Assembly (NCBI RefSeq): GCF_958450345.1
Contig: NC_088780.1
Location: 32,697,667 to 32,761,666, forward strand
Source: Calliphora vicina
Taxonomy: Eukaryota > Arthropoda > Insecta > Diptera > Calliphoridae
Length of the DNA: 64,000 nt
Direction of reading: 5' to 3'
A model generated the notes under the pieces. It was not told where the DNA came from, did no database searches, and saw only the letters and a program-made list of their open reading frames with translations. This document shows, in pieces, positions 13,567-24,846 of this stretch. The translations under genes were made by a program, and so were the position numbers. How positions within the stretch are numbered: the stretch's first letter is position 1; each line of letters opens with the position of its first letter.

Positions 13567-13703
13567 ATGTTGAGTTGGAACGAAAATTACATACAAATAA
13601 CAAAATTATTGGGTGTATTTTTTGTACATATATCTGTCATTTATACTCACTTACTTATTGAATTTTATAGTGTAAACTACAAATTTTTTTTTTTGCTTCG
13701 AAA

Positions 13704-13912
13704 ATGTCGAATTTTGTACCAAAAATGCGTCATATGCGGGAAGTTTTGCTTTACACATTGATTGCTCATCGAAGCTTTTGGTGAATGTGCCATCGCGAAT
13801 GTAGGCGATTTGTAGTCGATCTATTCAGACCGCTCTCTCTGAAGCCAATCGCTTCACTTTTGAACTGAGTATCCGATATTGGCTTGTTTCGTTCTTGGCC
13901 TCAAAAGATTAG
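13704..13912 (+). pseudogene. Internally deleted mariner transposase relic
   Basis: It begins with a canonical mariner start, MSNFVPKMRHMREVLLY, where family members read MSNFVPN..HLREVLL. After 'AHRSFW' there is a stop. Broken words DLFRPLSL and, in another frame, LSIRYWLVSFLASKD follow; these correspond to the C-terminal DYHLFRS and W(I/V)DSF.ASK regions. The whole catalytic core is deleted, so the N- and C-termini are joined within about 210 bp. The C-terminal piece is closely similar at the nucleotide level to 56105-56200 (minus strand), so both derive from the same mariner family. Confidence 0.8.
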
Positions 13913-15161
13913 TCAAAGCTAACAATGACCAATACTTTGAATAAATTTATATTGTACAAATGTTTCAAAATAAAAACTAAAAGTTTTAAAAAATCAAAAG
14001 ACAGCACGTTTGCTAAAATCAAATGACATGTCAAAAAGTAACTTAATTCTGAAAATTGCAAAATTTTCACAAAAACTTTCGAAATTTCCCTACTTAGAGG
14101 GCTACAAAATATGAACCATATATCGGTCGGGTTTATACGCCATCAAATACGCATTTAACAAGAGGAAAATATTTTGGAATTACCCTAAACAAAAAAGTTT
14201 TGCTATTCAAATTAAATTATCTACAGCATTTTTTATCATAAGCTAAAAATTATCATAAGTATTAACTATTTAGTAAAGTATTTTATATATTGATTTTGAG
14301 AAATATATTTTTACTTGCTACAGAGGATATTGTAGCCATCATTATAATTATATCCTCTAGATATTTTATCTTTTATCAAAACAAAATTAAACACAACACT
14401 ATAAAAAGTAAATAAATAAATTCCGATTAAATATTTAATACACAGTATTAGACAAACAATATGTACTAAAAAGTTTTCCTGGTTTGCCTTGTTACACAAA
14501 CCAGATGAGTATAAAATGTAATAAATGATTAAATTTTACTTATATTCTGTTCAGTTTAGCAACCAGAAGACAATGCCCAAGATTCAACTAGGTCGCAGCC
14601 GTTTGTTGAAACTTAAAAACAGTAGAGAAAAAATACCATCGTTGTTCAACTATTAGATTCATGTAACTGGCCAAAATGTGGTGGGCGTCAGCAACAATGA
14701 TACAATTATATCATCCACTTAAGTTAAAATAAATTGATTAATGTCACGACAATGTTAAATAATGCTTGCTTCCTTTTTATGGGTATAAGTTATTTTTAAT
14801 GATAGTAAGAGAGAACAAATCATAAAATTAATTTATTGTTATTACTATAAGTCAGTTACAGACAAATGAGGTTTAATTGTTGTTGTAAATTCTAACTTTT
14901 TCAATTTATTGTGTTCTGATTTAATAGAATCTTTGACTACTACTTGGTATATTTACTCCAACAATTAAATGTTTATAAGCTCGAGAGAGTGACTAGTTAC
15001 AGGAATACTTCTTAGTTCATCTAAACCTACTTTTGCTTGAATTTACAACTTTGATAGAAAGTTGTAAATAATCGCATAGAAATGCGATTAGTTTTAATCC
15101 AAGGACTTTTCAAAACTTAATGACCAAATTGTCATTAACCTTTATGTCAACGGCAACATAC
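13913..15161. other. Unassigned AT-rich stretch downstream of the minus-strand exon
   Basis: No element boundary or gene recognised. If the exon at 15162-15377 belongs to a host gene, the next exon should lie in or beyond this stretch on the minus strand. The region 14560-14700 is less AT-rich, but I could not find a frame there with good splice sites. Confidence 0.4.
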
Positions 15162-15377
15162 CTGGATATGTTTTGCATTTTCAAAATACTGTATCTCTGA
15201 ATTGGATATTCGGATCGAGTTGAAATTTCTTGATATCCTACCCAAAACTGTTTTCCGCAATTGTCCCAAGCTTGGTTAGCATAGGATCTCCCGTTTGGAA
15301 GATAAAGCTCATTTACAAAATTGCAACCATTTTTGATAACAGCGGGACCAAATATATCCCATTTTTCTTTTATTGGA
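15162..15377 (-). CDS. Putative internal exon of an unidentified host gene
   Basis: This minus-strand segment is exactly 216 nt (72 codons), flanked by a pyrimidine-rich acceptor ending tttgttgttag and a strong donor CAG|GTATGT. It is open throughout and has unusually balanced composition for this window. Reading through the exon gives PIKEKWDIFGPAVIKNGCNF, VNELYLPNGRSYANQAWDNC and GKQFWVGYQEISTRSEYPIQ. It has two cysteines (NGC and DNC) and several tryptophans, consistent with an extracellular fold. The frame stays open upstream through a hydrophobic stretch resembling a signal peptide, but that stretch has no ATG. I therefore prefer an internal exon with the acceptor at 15377. I do not recognise the family. 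It is the best candidate for non-transposon coding sequence here. Confidence 0.5.
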
Positions 15378-16339
15378 CTAACAACAAATGTAAATGTCAA
15401 ACAGAAAAATAAATATTTAAAAATCGTGACTGACTCCAAAGTTATACATATGCATTTGAATTTAAAAAAAATTAAAAAGGCGATTTTCGCTAGTTTTTGG
15501 GAAAAAAGTAAATCTTTTATATTTTTAAGTTGTCTAAAAAAATTTCAAAGAAGATGTATTAGGAATTTATACATTTTGAAAAGCTAACTTTACACTAAAT
15601 ATTCTAAATGAAAATAAATTTAAAAATTGTTGATACTGATGGGACCAGTTCCAATCAAATAACGCTATATTTTTTATGTAAAATTCAAATTTAGAGCAAA
15701 AATTCTCAAATCGCGTAGTTGATATCAAAATAAAGTAACCTATTTTGAATGTCCAAATTTGTTCTTAATTATTTTGTAAAGGGTTCCGATAACCCCGCTC
15801 CTGACGTGGATATTATAGAAAAAAACTAAAAATCCTATTTTTGGGATTTTTCAAAACTTTTTTGGGAATTACGGGATTCCTGATTATAAATTTCAAAATT
15901 TGTTTTTATTTTTCTATATCTAATAGAAAACTCTATATAACTGTAAAATTTCATTAAAAACTATTAATAAATAAAAAATTAATTTTAATTTAAAAAACTT
16001 GTATCTTTGCAAAAACTCAATAAAAAACATTTTTTGACATACATACACAACCACTTTTTTCAAAAAAAAAATGACTAAATGTAAGGGTTAAACTGGTTAT
16101 CATAAAATTTTTGAATCTTTTGTCTATTTCTAAGAAAATAAAAAAAAAATAATACAGATTTTCATACTAACTGCATGCCTATTTCCATGACATGCAAAAA
16201 TGAAGTACACTCACCTAATGTTAATTTTGAGATCATAAAACTCTTAAGCTTGGTACTGCTACTCCTATGCTCTTAGTTTTAGAGAAAAGCAGCTATACCA
16301 TATTACCCGCCTATACCACATTACCTGAACTTACTCTAT
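15378..16339. other. Unassigned AT-rich stretch
   Basis: It contains an upstream open extension of the minus-strand exon to about 15580, probably intronic. No recognised element or gene in the rest. Confidence 0.4.
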
Positions 16340-16843
16340 ATATATTAGAGTTAAGTTCAAAAATTTAATTTGCGGGTATCAACATTTTTCTGAATGTTTT
16401 TGTCTAAATAAAAATAATGGCGTCCTTTTTTTGGAAAATTTTCACTCTTGTGTTGGTTCAACGCACCTAAAGAAGCGGATTTTGAACACATTTTTCTGTA
16501 AAGCAAAAACGGTGGAATATATTGCAAATACGATTTCACCAAGCGATTCTGCATCAGATTTGTTGGAGATAGATTCGGTTGTGAAAAAAAAGATTTAAGT
16601 CGGAAAATAATAATTTTCATGATCCTAAAAAATCAAAAAATTCGCGGGTGTTTACTCACTTTTGAGGCTGTGTGTAATTGATGTTTTTTGAATCCTTAAA
16701 AATAGTTCTAAAAAGCCACAACAGGTGGCCACCACAAGGACTGAAAATTTTCCAAAAAAAAGGGCGCCATTATTTTTATTTACTCAAAAACCTTCAGAAA
16801 AATTATGATGCCCGCAAATTAAATTTTTTAACTCTAATATATG
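16340..16843. mobile_element. Miniature element with about 115-bp terminal inverted repeats
   Basis: The left end (tatatattagagttaa, then aatttaatttgcggg and aaataaaaataatggcg) is repeated in inverted orientation at the right end (cgccattatttttatttac, then cccgcaaattaaattttttaactctaatatat). The arms run about 16340-16450 and 16730-16843 and are well conserved. Both arms happen to translate similarly on opposite strands (RHYFYL..KN.QKN.D.RKLNF), which creates false open frames. No transposase is present. The superfamily is not determined because the target duplication is ambiguous in A/T-rich flanks. Confidence 0.75.
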
Positions 16844-17194
16844 TATTATATATCAGCGTATAGTAAATCATGTCTTCTTTTCCAAAAGATATACAACTTT
16901 TAAGAATTAAAAAAATTATAGAAGACTTTTTGCAAAAATATGGGAAAAAATTTTAAAATGTTTGTAAGGGATATTTGTTTTATCTTTTGCTTATAAAATC
17001 AAAAATTGTGTTCAGATTTTAATCATTTAGAGCTTATTTTGTTTGGAACTTTATTTTCTACGCGCTTAGAAAAAATCAAAAGCATAGCTGTATTTAAAAA
17101 TTTTTTATGCCGTTTTAAAAAACAAAACTTTAGAAATTTAACTATAAATTTTTCTTTTTTTTTGCAAAAAAAAATTATATTTCTAAAACCACTA
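16844..17194. other. Unassigned AT-rich stretch
   Basis: Overlapping open frames on both strands at 17006-17236 are antisense images of each other and Lys/Phe-rich. I see no gene. Confidence 0.4.
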
Positions 17195-18085
17195 AAAACA
17201 AGTAAGAGTACTATATTCGGCCTTGCCAAATCTTAAATACTCTCCACCTAAATATGATGGTATAACAACTGAAATAATATAATAATTGTTAGTTTACGCA
17301 GAAGATATTTTATTTAAAAAATTCTATCTAATTCAGCAATTTATAATTGAAATTCCTATTAGAAGAATTTATATACTTAATAATTATTTAATACGTTTGG
17401 AACAACATTTTTCCTTTTTAACCTCAAGTGAAGACTCAGAGTATAAAAAAGGGCATACAAATATATTTAGACAAATGTCAAAATATTGGGTTGTAGGACT
17501 TATATGGGGCTATGATCTATTATGATATGATTGTCATAAAATATTTTAACGTAATTTTTATGTATTTATATGGGAGCTGTGGCCAATTATGGACCGATAT
17601 TCACTAAATTCAGTAGTATGATTTTTGAATACAAATTACTGATCTGTATACTATTTTGGTTCAATATATGAAAGCTATTACCTATTATGGACCTAAGTAT
17701 TTGAGGGCTATTTTTGTAGAATTTCATATAAACAACGCTATTAACAAGAATGGACCTTATATGGGAGCTATGCCGAATTATGGACCAATATTTAAAAAAT
17801 CTTGTAGTACGATTCTTGGATACAAATTACTGATCGGTGTAAAATTTTGGTTCAGTACAGATTATTTTGGATATTTGTGCAGGTTCATGTATTTTCCGGA
17901 GGTGGTTCTTATATGGGGGCTATGACCAATTATGGGCGTATCATTTGGTACATCGATTTTTGTATATATTGAACAATTTTTTTTTCGAATTTCAACCTGA
18001 TAACTATATTTGTAAGAAATTTATGAGGATTTTAATGATTTTCGGGAGTAGACCATATATTTTTTTTTTATTTTATTTATAATGA
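17195..18085 (+). repeat. Degenerate DINE-1-like dispersed repeat
   Basis: It starts with aaacaagtaagagtactatattcggccttgcc, a variant of the family terminus. It contains repeated 'atatgggagctatg..(c/g)aattatggacc' words that characterise the body of the repeats at 25305 and 54592. It has no protein-coding content. Confidence 0.6.
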
Positions 18086-18104
18086 TAAAGTTATTTATAA
18101 GAGA

Positions 18105-19723
18105 CTAGCTGACCCGGTGCGCTTCGCCACCCCAATTAGAAGATTGAAATAGTACTATTAAGTGTCCCTTTGTGAATCTGATTGTAAATGTCTAATTTCA
18201 TATTTCTGGGTCCATTATTATAGAAAATGGAAAAGAAAGTTACCACTAAAGTCACCTTTTGTGAATTCAAATTCATTCAGAATCATGTGTGCCTTATTTT
18301 TAATTTTTAGGTTTATTATTATAAAATATTCAAAAAGTACCATTGCAATAAACAAATAGTACCATTGATTATCACTTTTGAATTCGCTCTCACTAAACCA
18401 TAACCAGTCAAGTTTGAATTTTATATTTGTATAGCCTTTCCTATATTATCAACTAATTTTGTTTCTATAACAATGAATATTTAAAAATTATCACAAAACC
18501 GAAAAAAAACGAAACCGCGGTTTTGAAATTCTTCGGTTTTTTGGAAACTCTAGGTCCGTTATTATAGTAAATTCAAAAAAGTACCTATGAGAACAAAGAA
18601 AAAGTACCAAGAAGTATGGCCTTGAATTTTCACTCACTTGGGACCATAGACGCCTAATTTCATATTTCTATGTCCATTATTGCAGAAAATTCAAAAAGTA
18701 CCATTAGAATATATAAAAATGCTAAATATCATGTTTCTAAGTTCATTGTTATAGAAAATTCAAAAAAGTACCATTAGAATAAAGAAAAAGTACCAAAAAG
18801 TCTCCCCTAGAATTCTCACTCACTTTAGAACATATACGATTAATTTCATATTTTTATGTCCATTAGTACAGAAAATTTAAAAACGTACCGCTACAATATA
18901 TAAAAAGAACCAAAAATCAGGCACTTGTGGATTCCCACTCACTCCGGTCCATATAAGCTTTATTTCATGTTTCTAGGTTGATTGATGAAGAAATTACAAA
19001 AAGTATCATTCGAATAAAAAAAAAGTACCAAAAAGTCTCCCCCTACAATTCTCACTGACTTAGGACCGTGTATGCTTAATTTCATGTGTCTAACTCCATT
19101 GTTCTAGAAAATTAAAAAAAGTACCATTATAATAAAAAAAGTACCATGAAGTATCCGCTTGAATTTTCACTCACATAGGATCATATACTCTTGATTTCAT
19201 GTTCCTAGGTCCATTATTATAGAAAATTCAAAAAGTACCATTATAATATAGGAAAAGTACCAAAAATAAACACAATTTTTATCCCTTAAGGGTTCGAATT
19301 TCCAAAAAGTACCAAACTTATATTTTTTATTTTTTGTTGATTAAAGAATACGATTTAAAATTTGTTTCTATGTTTATTGGATTAAAAGATACATAGGCTG
19401 CAAAAAAAGTACCAAAATACAGTTTTTACCCGTTTTCTCACCTAAAAGTTTCGAATTACCAAAAAGTACGAAACACCTGTCAGCTTATTTTTTAAATGGA
19501 GTAACGTGCTATTTTAAGTTTTTTTGTATCTTTATTAGTTTTCAAGATATAAGGTTACCGAATTTACCCTTTTTTACCCCCTAAACGTTCGAATTTCCAA
19601 AAATCCCTTCTTATCGGATCGTTTTGGGGAGCGAGGAACCAACAGTTAAAATTTTGTGATTCAAGCTTAAGCCGTTTGGGCTGTGGGATGATGAATCAGT
19701 CAGTCAGTAATGTTACTCTTTTA
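18105..19723 (-). mobile_element. Non-autonomous Helitron family A, copy 2
   Basis: The same 3' terminus as copy 1 (CTAGCTGACCC then GGTGCGCTTCGCCACC on the plus strand) starts at 18105. The same 5'-side sequence (gctgtgggatgatgaatcagtc, then gtaatgttactcttttata) ends at about 19723, where a foldback element abuts directly. The core is a longer AAAAGTACC tandem array than in copy 1. A 164-bp block of the AACCGG element (18390-18553) interrupts it. The 19270-19690 part is collinear with 11390-11790 of copy 1 with few differences. Confidence 0.75.
18390..18553 (-). repeat. AACCGG-element block inside Helitron A copy 2
   Basis: It is the reverse complement of 11911-12080, ending in cttcggttttttggaaactcta at 18553. 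Its inner junction (accagtcaagtttgaattt) to Helitron units is the same as in the other copy. See the finding on the composite element. Confidence 0.7.
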
Positions 19724-22094
19724 TATATGGGGGATTTCATGTCAAGTGAACCAACTTTTGAAATCGATGTCTTCCGATCGGGATGAAATTTGCACCAAGG
19801 TTAGCTCTATTGGATAGTAACTCAGACACAATTTTTCAACAACATCGGTCGAGAACTCTCTGAGTTATAGGGGGTAAAATTTTGACAATTTGGTCAAACA
19901 GGGGTTTTTTCTTATCCATGTAACTTATTACCTATTGTTCTTAGCAAAATGTGTTCCAAATAGTATAGATAGCTATTTCTTCGATCTTTCGAAAAAAAAT
20001 ATTTAAAAAAAAAATAAAAAATTTTTAATATTTTTTTTCCGAAATAAAAACTTTTTTGACTTTTTTTTAAAATACGCTATTTTTTTTTATTTTTTTTTTT
20101 TTTCTTAAAATAAAGTTTAGATATTTTCCTTGAACACCTACTTGGTCGCTTAGTGGGATGCGAGTGGGATATCTATCAAAATAAATATTTTGTAACTCAA
20201 AACATAAAATTTTTGACTTTTTTTGCAAAATCAAAAACTTTGTTGACTTTTTTTTTCAAAATGGACCCTTTTTTAATCTTTTTTTTTAGGTCAAATAAAA
20301 GCTTAGATATTATCCTTGAAGACCCTTTTGGTCGCTTAGTGGGATGCGAGTGGGATATCTATCAAAATAAATATTTTTTAACTCAAGACTTACAATTTTT
20401 GACTTTTTTTTTTGCAAATACGATTTTTTTTCCAAATGGGCCCTTTTTAAAATTTTTTTTGTAGTCAAAAGAAAGCTTAGGTCCATTCCTTTAAGATATT
20501 TTTAGTCCCTTAGTGGGATGCGAGTAGGATATCTATCAAAATAAATATTTTGTAACGCAAGACATACAATTTTTTAATTTTTTTTTGCAAAATCGAAATT
20601 TTTTTCCAATATGGGACTTTTTTTAAAAATTTTTTTTGCTCAAAAGAAAGCTTAGGTCTTTTCCTTTAAGACCTATTTTGTCACTTAGGAAGATGTGAGT
20701 AGGATATCTATTAAAATAAAAATGTTGTAACTCAAGACATTCAATTATTGACTTTTTTTTTGCAAATTCGAATTTTTTTAAAATTTTTTTTTAGTCAAAA
20801 GAAAGCTTAGGTCCATTCCTTTAAGATATTTTAGGTCCCTTAGTGGGATACGAGTGGGATATCTATCAAAATAAATATTTTGTAACTCAAGATATAGAAT
20901 TTTTGATTTTTTGGCAAAATCAAAAACTTTTTTGACTTTTTTTTAAAATGGGCCCTTTTTGTAATTTTTTTTTTTGCTATAAAGAAAGCTTAGGCCTATT
21001 CCTTTAAGATGGTTTTGATCGCTTAGTGGGATGCGAGTGGGATATATATCAAAATAAATGTTTTGTAACTCAAGACATACAATTTTTGTGTTAAAACATT
21101 TATTTTGATAGATATCCCACTCGCATCCCACTAAGGGACTAAAAATATCTTAAAGGAATGGACCTAGGCTTTCTTTTGAGCAAAAAAAAAATTAAAAAAG
21201 GGCCCATATTGGAAAAAAATTTTGATTTTGCAAAAAAAAATTAAAAAATTGTATGTCTTGCGTTACAAAATATTTATTTTGATAGATATCCTACTCGCAT
21301 CCCACTAAGGGACTAAAAATATCTTAAAGGAATGGACCTAAGCTTTCTTTTGACTACAAAAAAAATTTTAAAAAAAGGGCCCATTTGGAAAAAAAATCGT
21401 ATTTGCAAAAAAAAAAGTCAAAAATTGTATGTCTTGAGTTAAAAAATATTTATTTTGATAGATATCCCACTCGCATCCCACTAAGCGACCAAAAGGGTCT
21501 TCAAGGATAATATCTAAGCTTTTGTTTGACCTAAAAAAAAAAGATTAAAAAAGGGTCCATTTTGAAAAAAAAAAGTCAACAAAGTTTTTGATTTTGCAAA
21601 AAAAGTCAAAAATTTTATGTTTTGAGTTACAAAATATTTATTTTGATAGATATCCCACTCGCATCCCACTAAGCGACCAAGTAGGTGTTCAAGGAAAATA
21701 TCTAAACTTTATTTTAAGAAAAAAAAAAAAAAAAGAGAAAAAATTTAAAAAAAAAGTCAAAAAAGTTTTTGATTTCGGAAAAAAAATATTAAAAATTTTT
21801 TTTTTTTTTTTTTAAATATTTTTTTTCGAAAGATCGAAGAAATAGCTATCTATACTATTTGGGACACATTTTGCTAAGAACAATAGGTAATAAGTTACAT
21901 GGATAAGAAAAAACCCCTGTTTGACCAAATTGTCAAAATTTTACCCCCTATAACTCAGAGAGTTCTCGACCGATGTTGTTGAAAAATCGTGTCTGAGTTA
22001 CTATCCAATAGAGCTAACCTTGGTGCAAATTTCATCCCGATCGGAAGACATCGATTTCAAAAGTTGGTTCACTTGACATGAAATTCCCCATATA
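19724..22094. mobile_element. Foldback element built of inverted tandem arrays
   Basis: The termini are inverted copies: TATATGGGGGATTTCATGTC at the left and GACATGAAATTCCCCATATA at the right. Beyond them the arms read identically outward-in ('aaccaacttttgaaatcgat', 'cttccgatcgggatgaaatt', 'ctcagacacaatttttcaac'). Each arm then enters a tandem array of about 170-180-bp units containing 'ttggtcgcttagtgggatgc', 'gagtgggatatctatcaaaa' and 'ttttgactttttttgcaaaa'. The left arm has about six units and the right about four in inverse orientation; the symmetry centre is near 21085. It has no coding capacity; open frames starting MGCEWDIYQNKYF are translations of the unit. The target duplication is ambiguous because both ends lie in TATATA. 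Confidence 0.9.
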
Positions 22095-22804
22095 TATCTG
22101 GATTTCTACGTCAACAATTTTGATAATCTTTTTTTTAATGAGAGTTTTTTTTCACCATTTTGTTTCACCAAAAATTAATTTCAATCTTTATCTTAAAATA
22201 TTCTTTGGTGAAGGGTATATAACATTCGGCACTGCCGATTATATTTTCTTTCATGTGCACTTGAAATATCATTTCAGTTGATAAATTTGTTTCTGCTGGT
22301 ATCCCATACGGTTTTTTAAATGAAAAATTACATTGATTAACAAAGTGTTGACATTAAAAGTCAAATATCAACATACAACGTGGGTTTTTTTGTAGTTTTA
22401 TAGTGTGTATTTCAAAGAAATGATTTAAAATGTCATGAAATATATGCCTATAATATTATTTTTGGAAATATGACATTTAATTGTCATGTATAAAAATCAC
22501 GAACTGGTAATAGTGACCATTTTCCTGTAATGTATTAGTGGGTTTTCCAATTTTCCTGGTCTATTGTTACGTTTCCATAGTTTGTACACCATTTCCAATG
22601 GTCTTTCAGAAATTTGAATTTGAATTTTAGAAATATTAAAAATTGAATTTTTACAGAACTTTAAAGATTAAATGAAACAGAAAAAACGTTTTTAATATCC
22701 ATCCAATTGACTTTATTATTAGATAATTTTATGGCATGTGTAAATATAAAATATGGGTGGATTTTCTCTATTTTATTTCAATTTAAAGTTCTCCGCCTTT
22801 TAAT
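22095..22804. other. Mostly unassigned stretch with one repeat tag
   Basis: At 22200-22260 lies the tag 'ggtgaagggtatataacattcggcactgccgattat', the terminus of a dispersed family also seen at 26075, 60945 and 61545. The rest is AT-rich with no gene. Confidence 0.5.
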
Positions 22805-22917
22805 TCAGAAATTTTATACCCTTCACCATGAGTGACAAGGGTAAGTTTGTCATTCTGTTTGTAATTTCTACATTTTTCATATATATATTCAGGATACATA
22901 GATATATGTATATAGAT
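22805..22917 (+). repeat. DINE-1/INE-1-like repeat, left piece (split copy)
   Basis: It starts 'ttttatacccttcaccatga', the classic beginning of fly DINE-1/INE-1-type repeats. It runs to the palindromic insertion at 22918, after which the same repeat continues at 24847. The last 8 bp (ATATAGAT) are the target duplication. Confidence 0.75.
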
Positions 22918-24846
22918 TAGAGTGACAGCCGATTTTTTTTTTTAGATTTCAAAGAGTGCCGGGTGGAATATTGTGACACTAGGCCTAAATGTTAAGTGCT
23001 GAAAATTTGAGCCAAATCGGGCAACGATTTCTGGACGCGCATCGAGGTCAAAGTTCAGATATATGCAAAATTGTACTGTTAATATGGAATAAATAGGTGA
23101 AACTCGTTCGCTTTCTGCATTGTTTTCTAGAAATATGTAGATTTATTTATATTAATGAATATGACATTAAAAAAAAAGTTTTGAAAATTAACCCTGTATC
23201 TCCTTTGGTTCAAAATGACCCAAAAACTGTATTATCGCCAAAATTAGAGAAAAATGCAAATTTTTCAGTTTTTGAAAAAAATTTGCTACTAAATAAATAC
23301 TTTTGCAATTGAATGCAAAAGAATCGAAATATGTACGTAATAATCGCTGTAATGAGATATAAATGACAAAATTTGATTAAAAAATGTTAAAGTTATTACA
23401 AATTCGCCAGACCATTACCGTGTTTCAGACCACTTGAACAAAAAATTTAGAAAAAAAATTTAGATATTTCGAGAAAAATTAAAATAAAAGCTCATTTTTA
23501 CTTAAAATATGTCCATATTTACTTGTATATGAGTTTTTGTCTTCGTAGGATACCGTTAACCTATTCGCAGGTATGGCCAAAAAAAATAATTTTTTTTAAC
23601 GGCTGTTTCAAAACTCTATTTTCAAATTTTTAAAAATTTTGTTAAACAAATTTCAGTTTTTTTCTATCATCACATTGGGGTTTATTGAGATCAAAATAGG
23701 GAATACAAATATGAAAAAATTATGTCAATACCTCTTACAGTTTTTCCGTACCTGCGATTTAAATTTTGCGTTTTTCAAGAAAAACTAATTTTTTGTCCAT
23801 ATTTAGGCGAATGAGTCCAATTCAAAGGTTATCGTTTTCCGATGTTAGTAAAACTTTCAGAACATATTTAAAATTACAAGGACTATAATATTATGAATAG
23901 GTTTTACTTAAAATTTATAACAGTAAGGAAATTGGACTCATTCGCCTAAATATGGACAAAAAATTAGTTTTTCTTGAAAAACGCAAAATTTAAATCGCAG
24001 GTACGGAAAAACTGTAAGAGGTATTGACATAATTTTTTCATATTTGTATTCCCTATTTTGATCTCAATAAACCCCAATGTGATGATAGAAAAAAACTGAA
24101 ATTTGTTTAACAAAATTTTTAAAAATTTGAAAATGGAGTTTTGAAACAGCCGTTAAAAAAAATTATTTTTTTTGGCCATACCTGCGAATAGGTTAACGGT
24201 ATCCTACGAAGACAAAAACTCATATACAAGTAAATATGGACATATTTTAAGTAAAAATGAGCTTTTATTTTAATTTTTCTCGAAATATCTAAATTTTGTT
24301 TCTAAATTTTTTGTTCAAGTGGTCTGAAACACGGTAATGGTCTGGCGAATTTGTAATAACTTTAACATTTTTTAATCAAATTTTGTCATTTATATCTCAT
24401 TACAACGATAATTACGTACATATTTCGATTCTTTTGCATTCAATTGCAAAAGTATTTATTTAGTAGCAAATTTTTTTCAAAAACTGAAAAATTTGCATTT
24501 TTCTCTAATTTTGGCGATAATACAGTTTTTGGGTCATTTTGAACCAAAGGAGATACAGGGTTAATTTCCAAAACTTTTTTTTAATGTAATATTCATTAAT
24601 ATAAATAAATCTACATATTTCTAGAAAACAATGCAGAAAGTTAACGAGTTTCACCTATTTATTCCATATTAACAGTAAAATTTTGCATATGTCTGAACTT
24701 TGACCTCGATGCGCGTCCAGAAATCGTTGCCCGATTTGGCTCAAATTTTCAGCACTTAACATTTAGGCCTAGTGTCACAATATTCCACCCGGCACTCTTC
24801 AAAATTTTAACAAAAATTTTTTTCCATACAACTGATTGTCACTCTA
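22918..24846. mobile_element. 1.93-kb hAT-type palindromic (foldback) element
   Basis: The ends are TAGAGTGACA and TGTCACTCTA, flanked by a perfect 8-bp duplication ATATAGAT (22910-22917 and 24847-24854), as for the hAT superfamily. The arms run about 22918-23827 and 23930-24846, around 910 bp each, nearly identical in the inner two-thirds, separated by a loop of only about 100 bp. The outermost about 50 bp are more diverged. No transposase is encoded. One transcript crossing it would fold into a very long hairpin. Half-copies of the same family lie at 38230-38770 and 57115-57790. Confidence 0.92.

Noticed and set aside
14570..14660. Short plus-strand ATG frame MPKIQLGRSRLLKLKNSREK
   Set aside because: Only 27 codons, no splice support, no recognised family. 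It could be part of an exon of the minus-strand gene's region, but neither strand gives a consistent frame.
20153..21815. Open frames beginning MGCEWDIYQNKYF on both strands
   Set aside because: They are translations of the 170-180-bp tandem unit (gggatgcgagtgggatatct) and recur wherever the unit occurs, including 48400-48980. No independent coding evidence.
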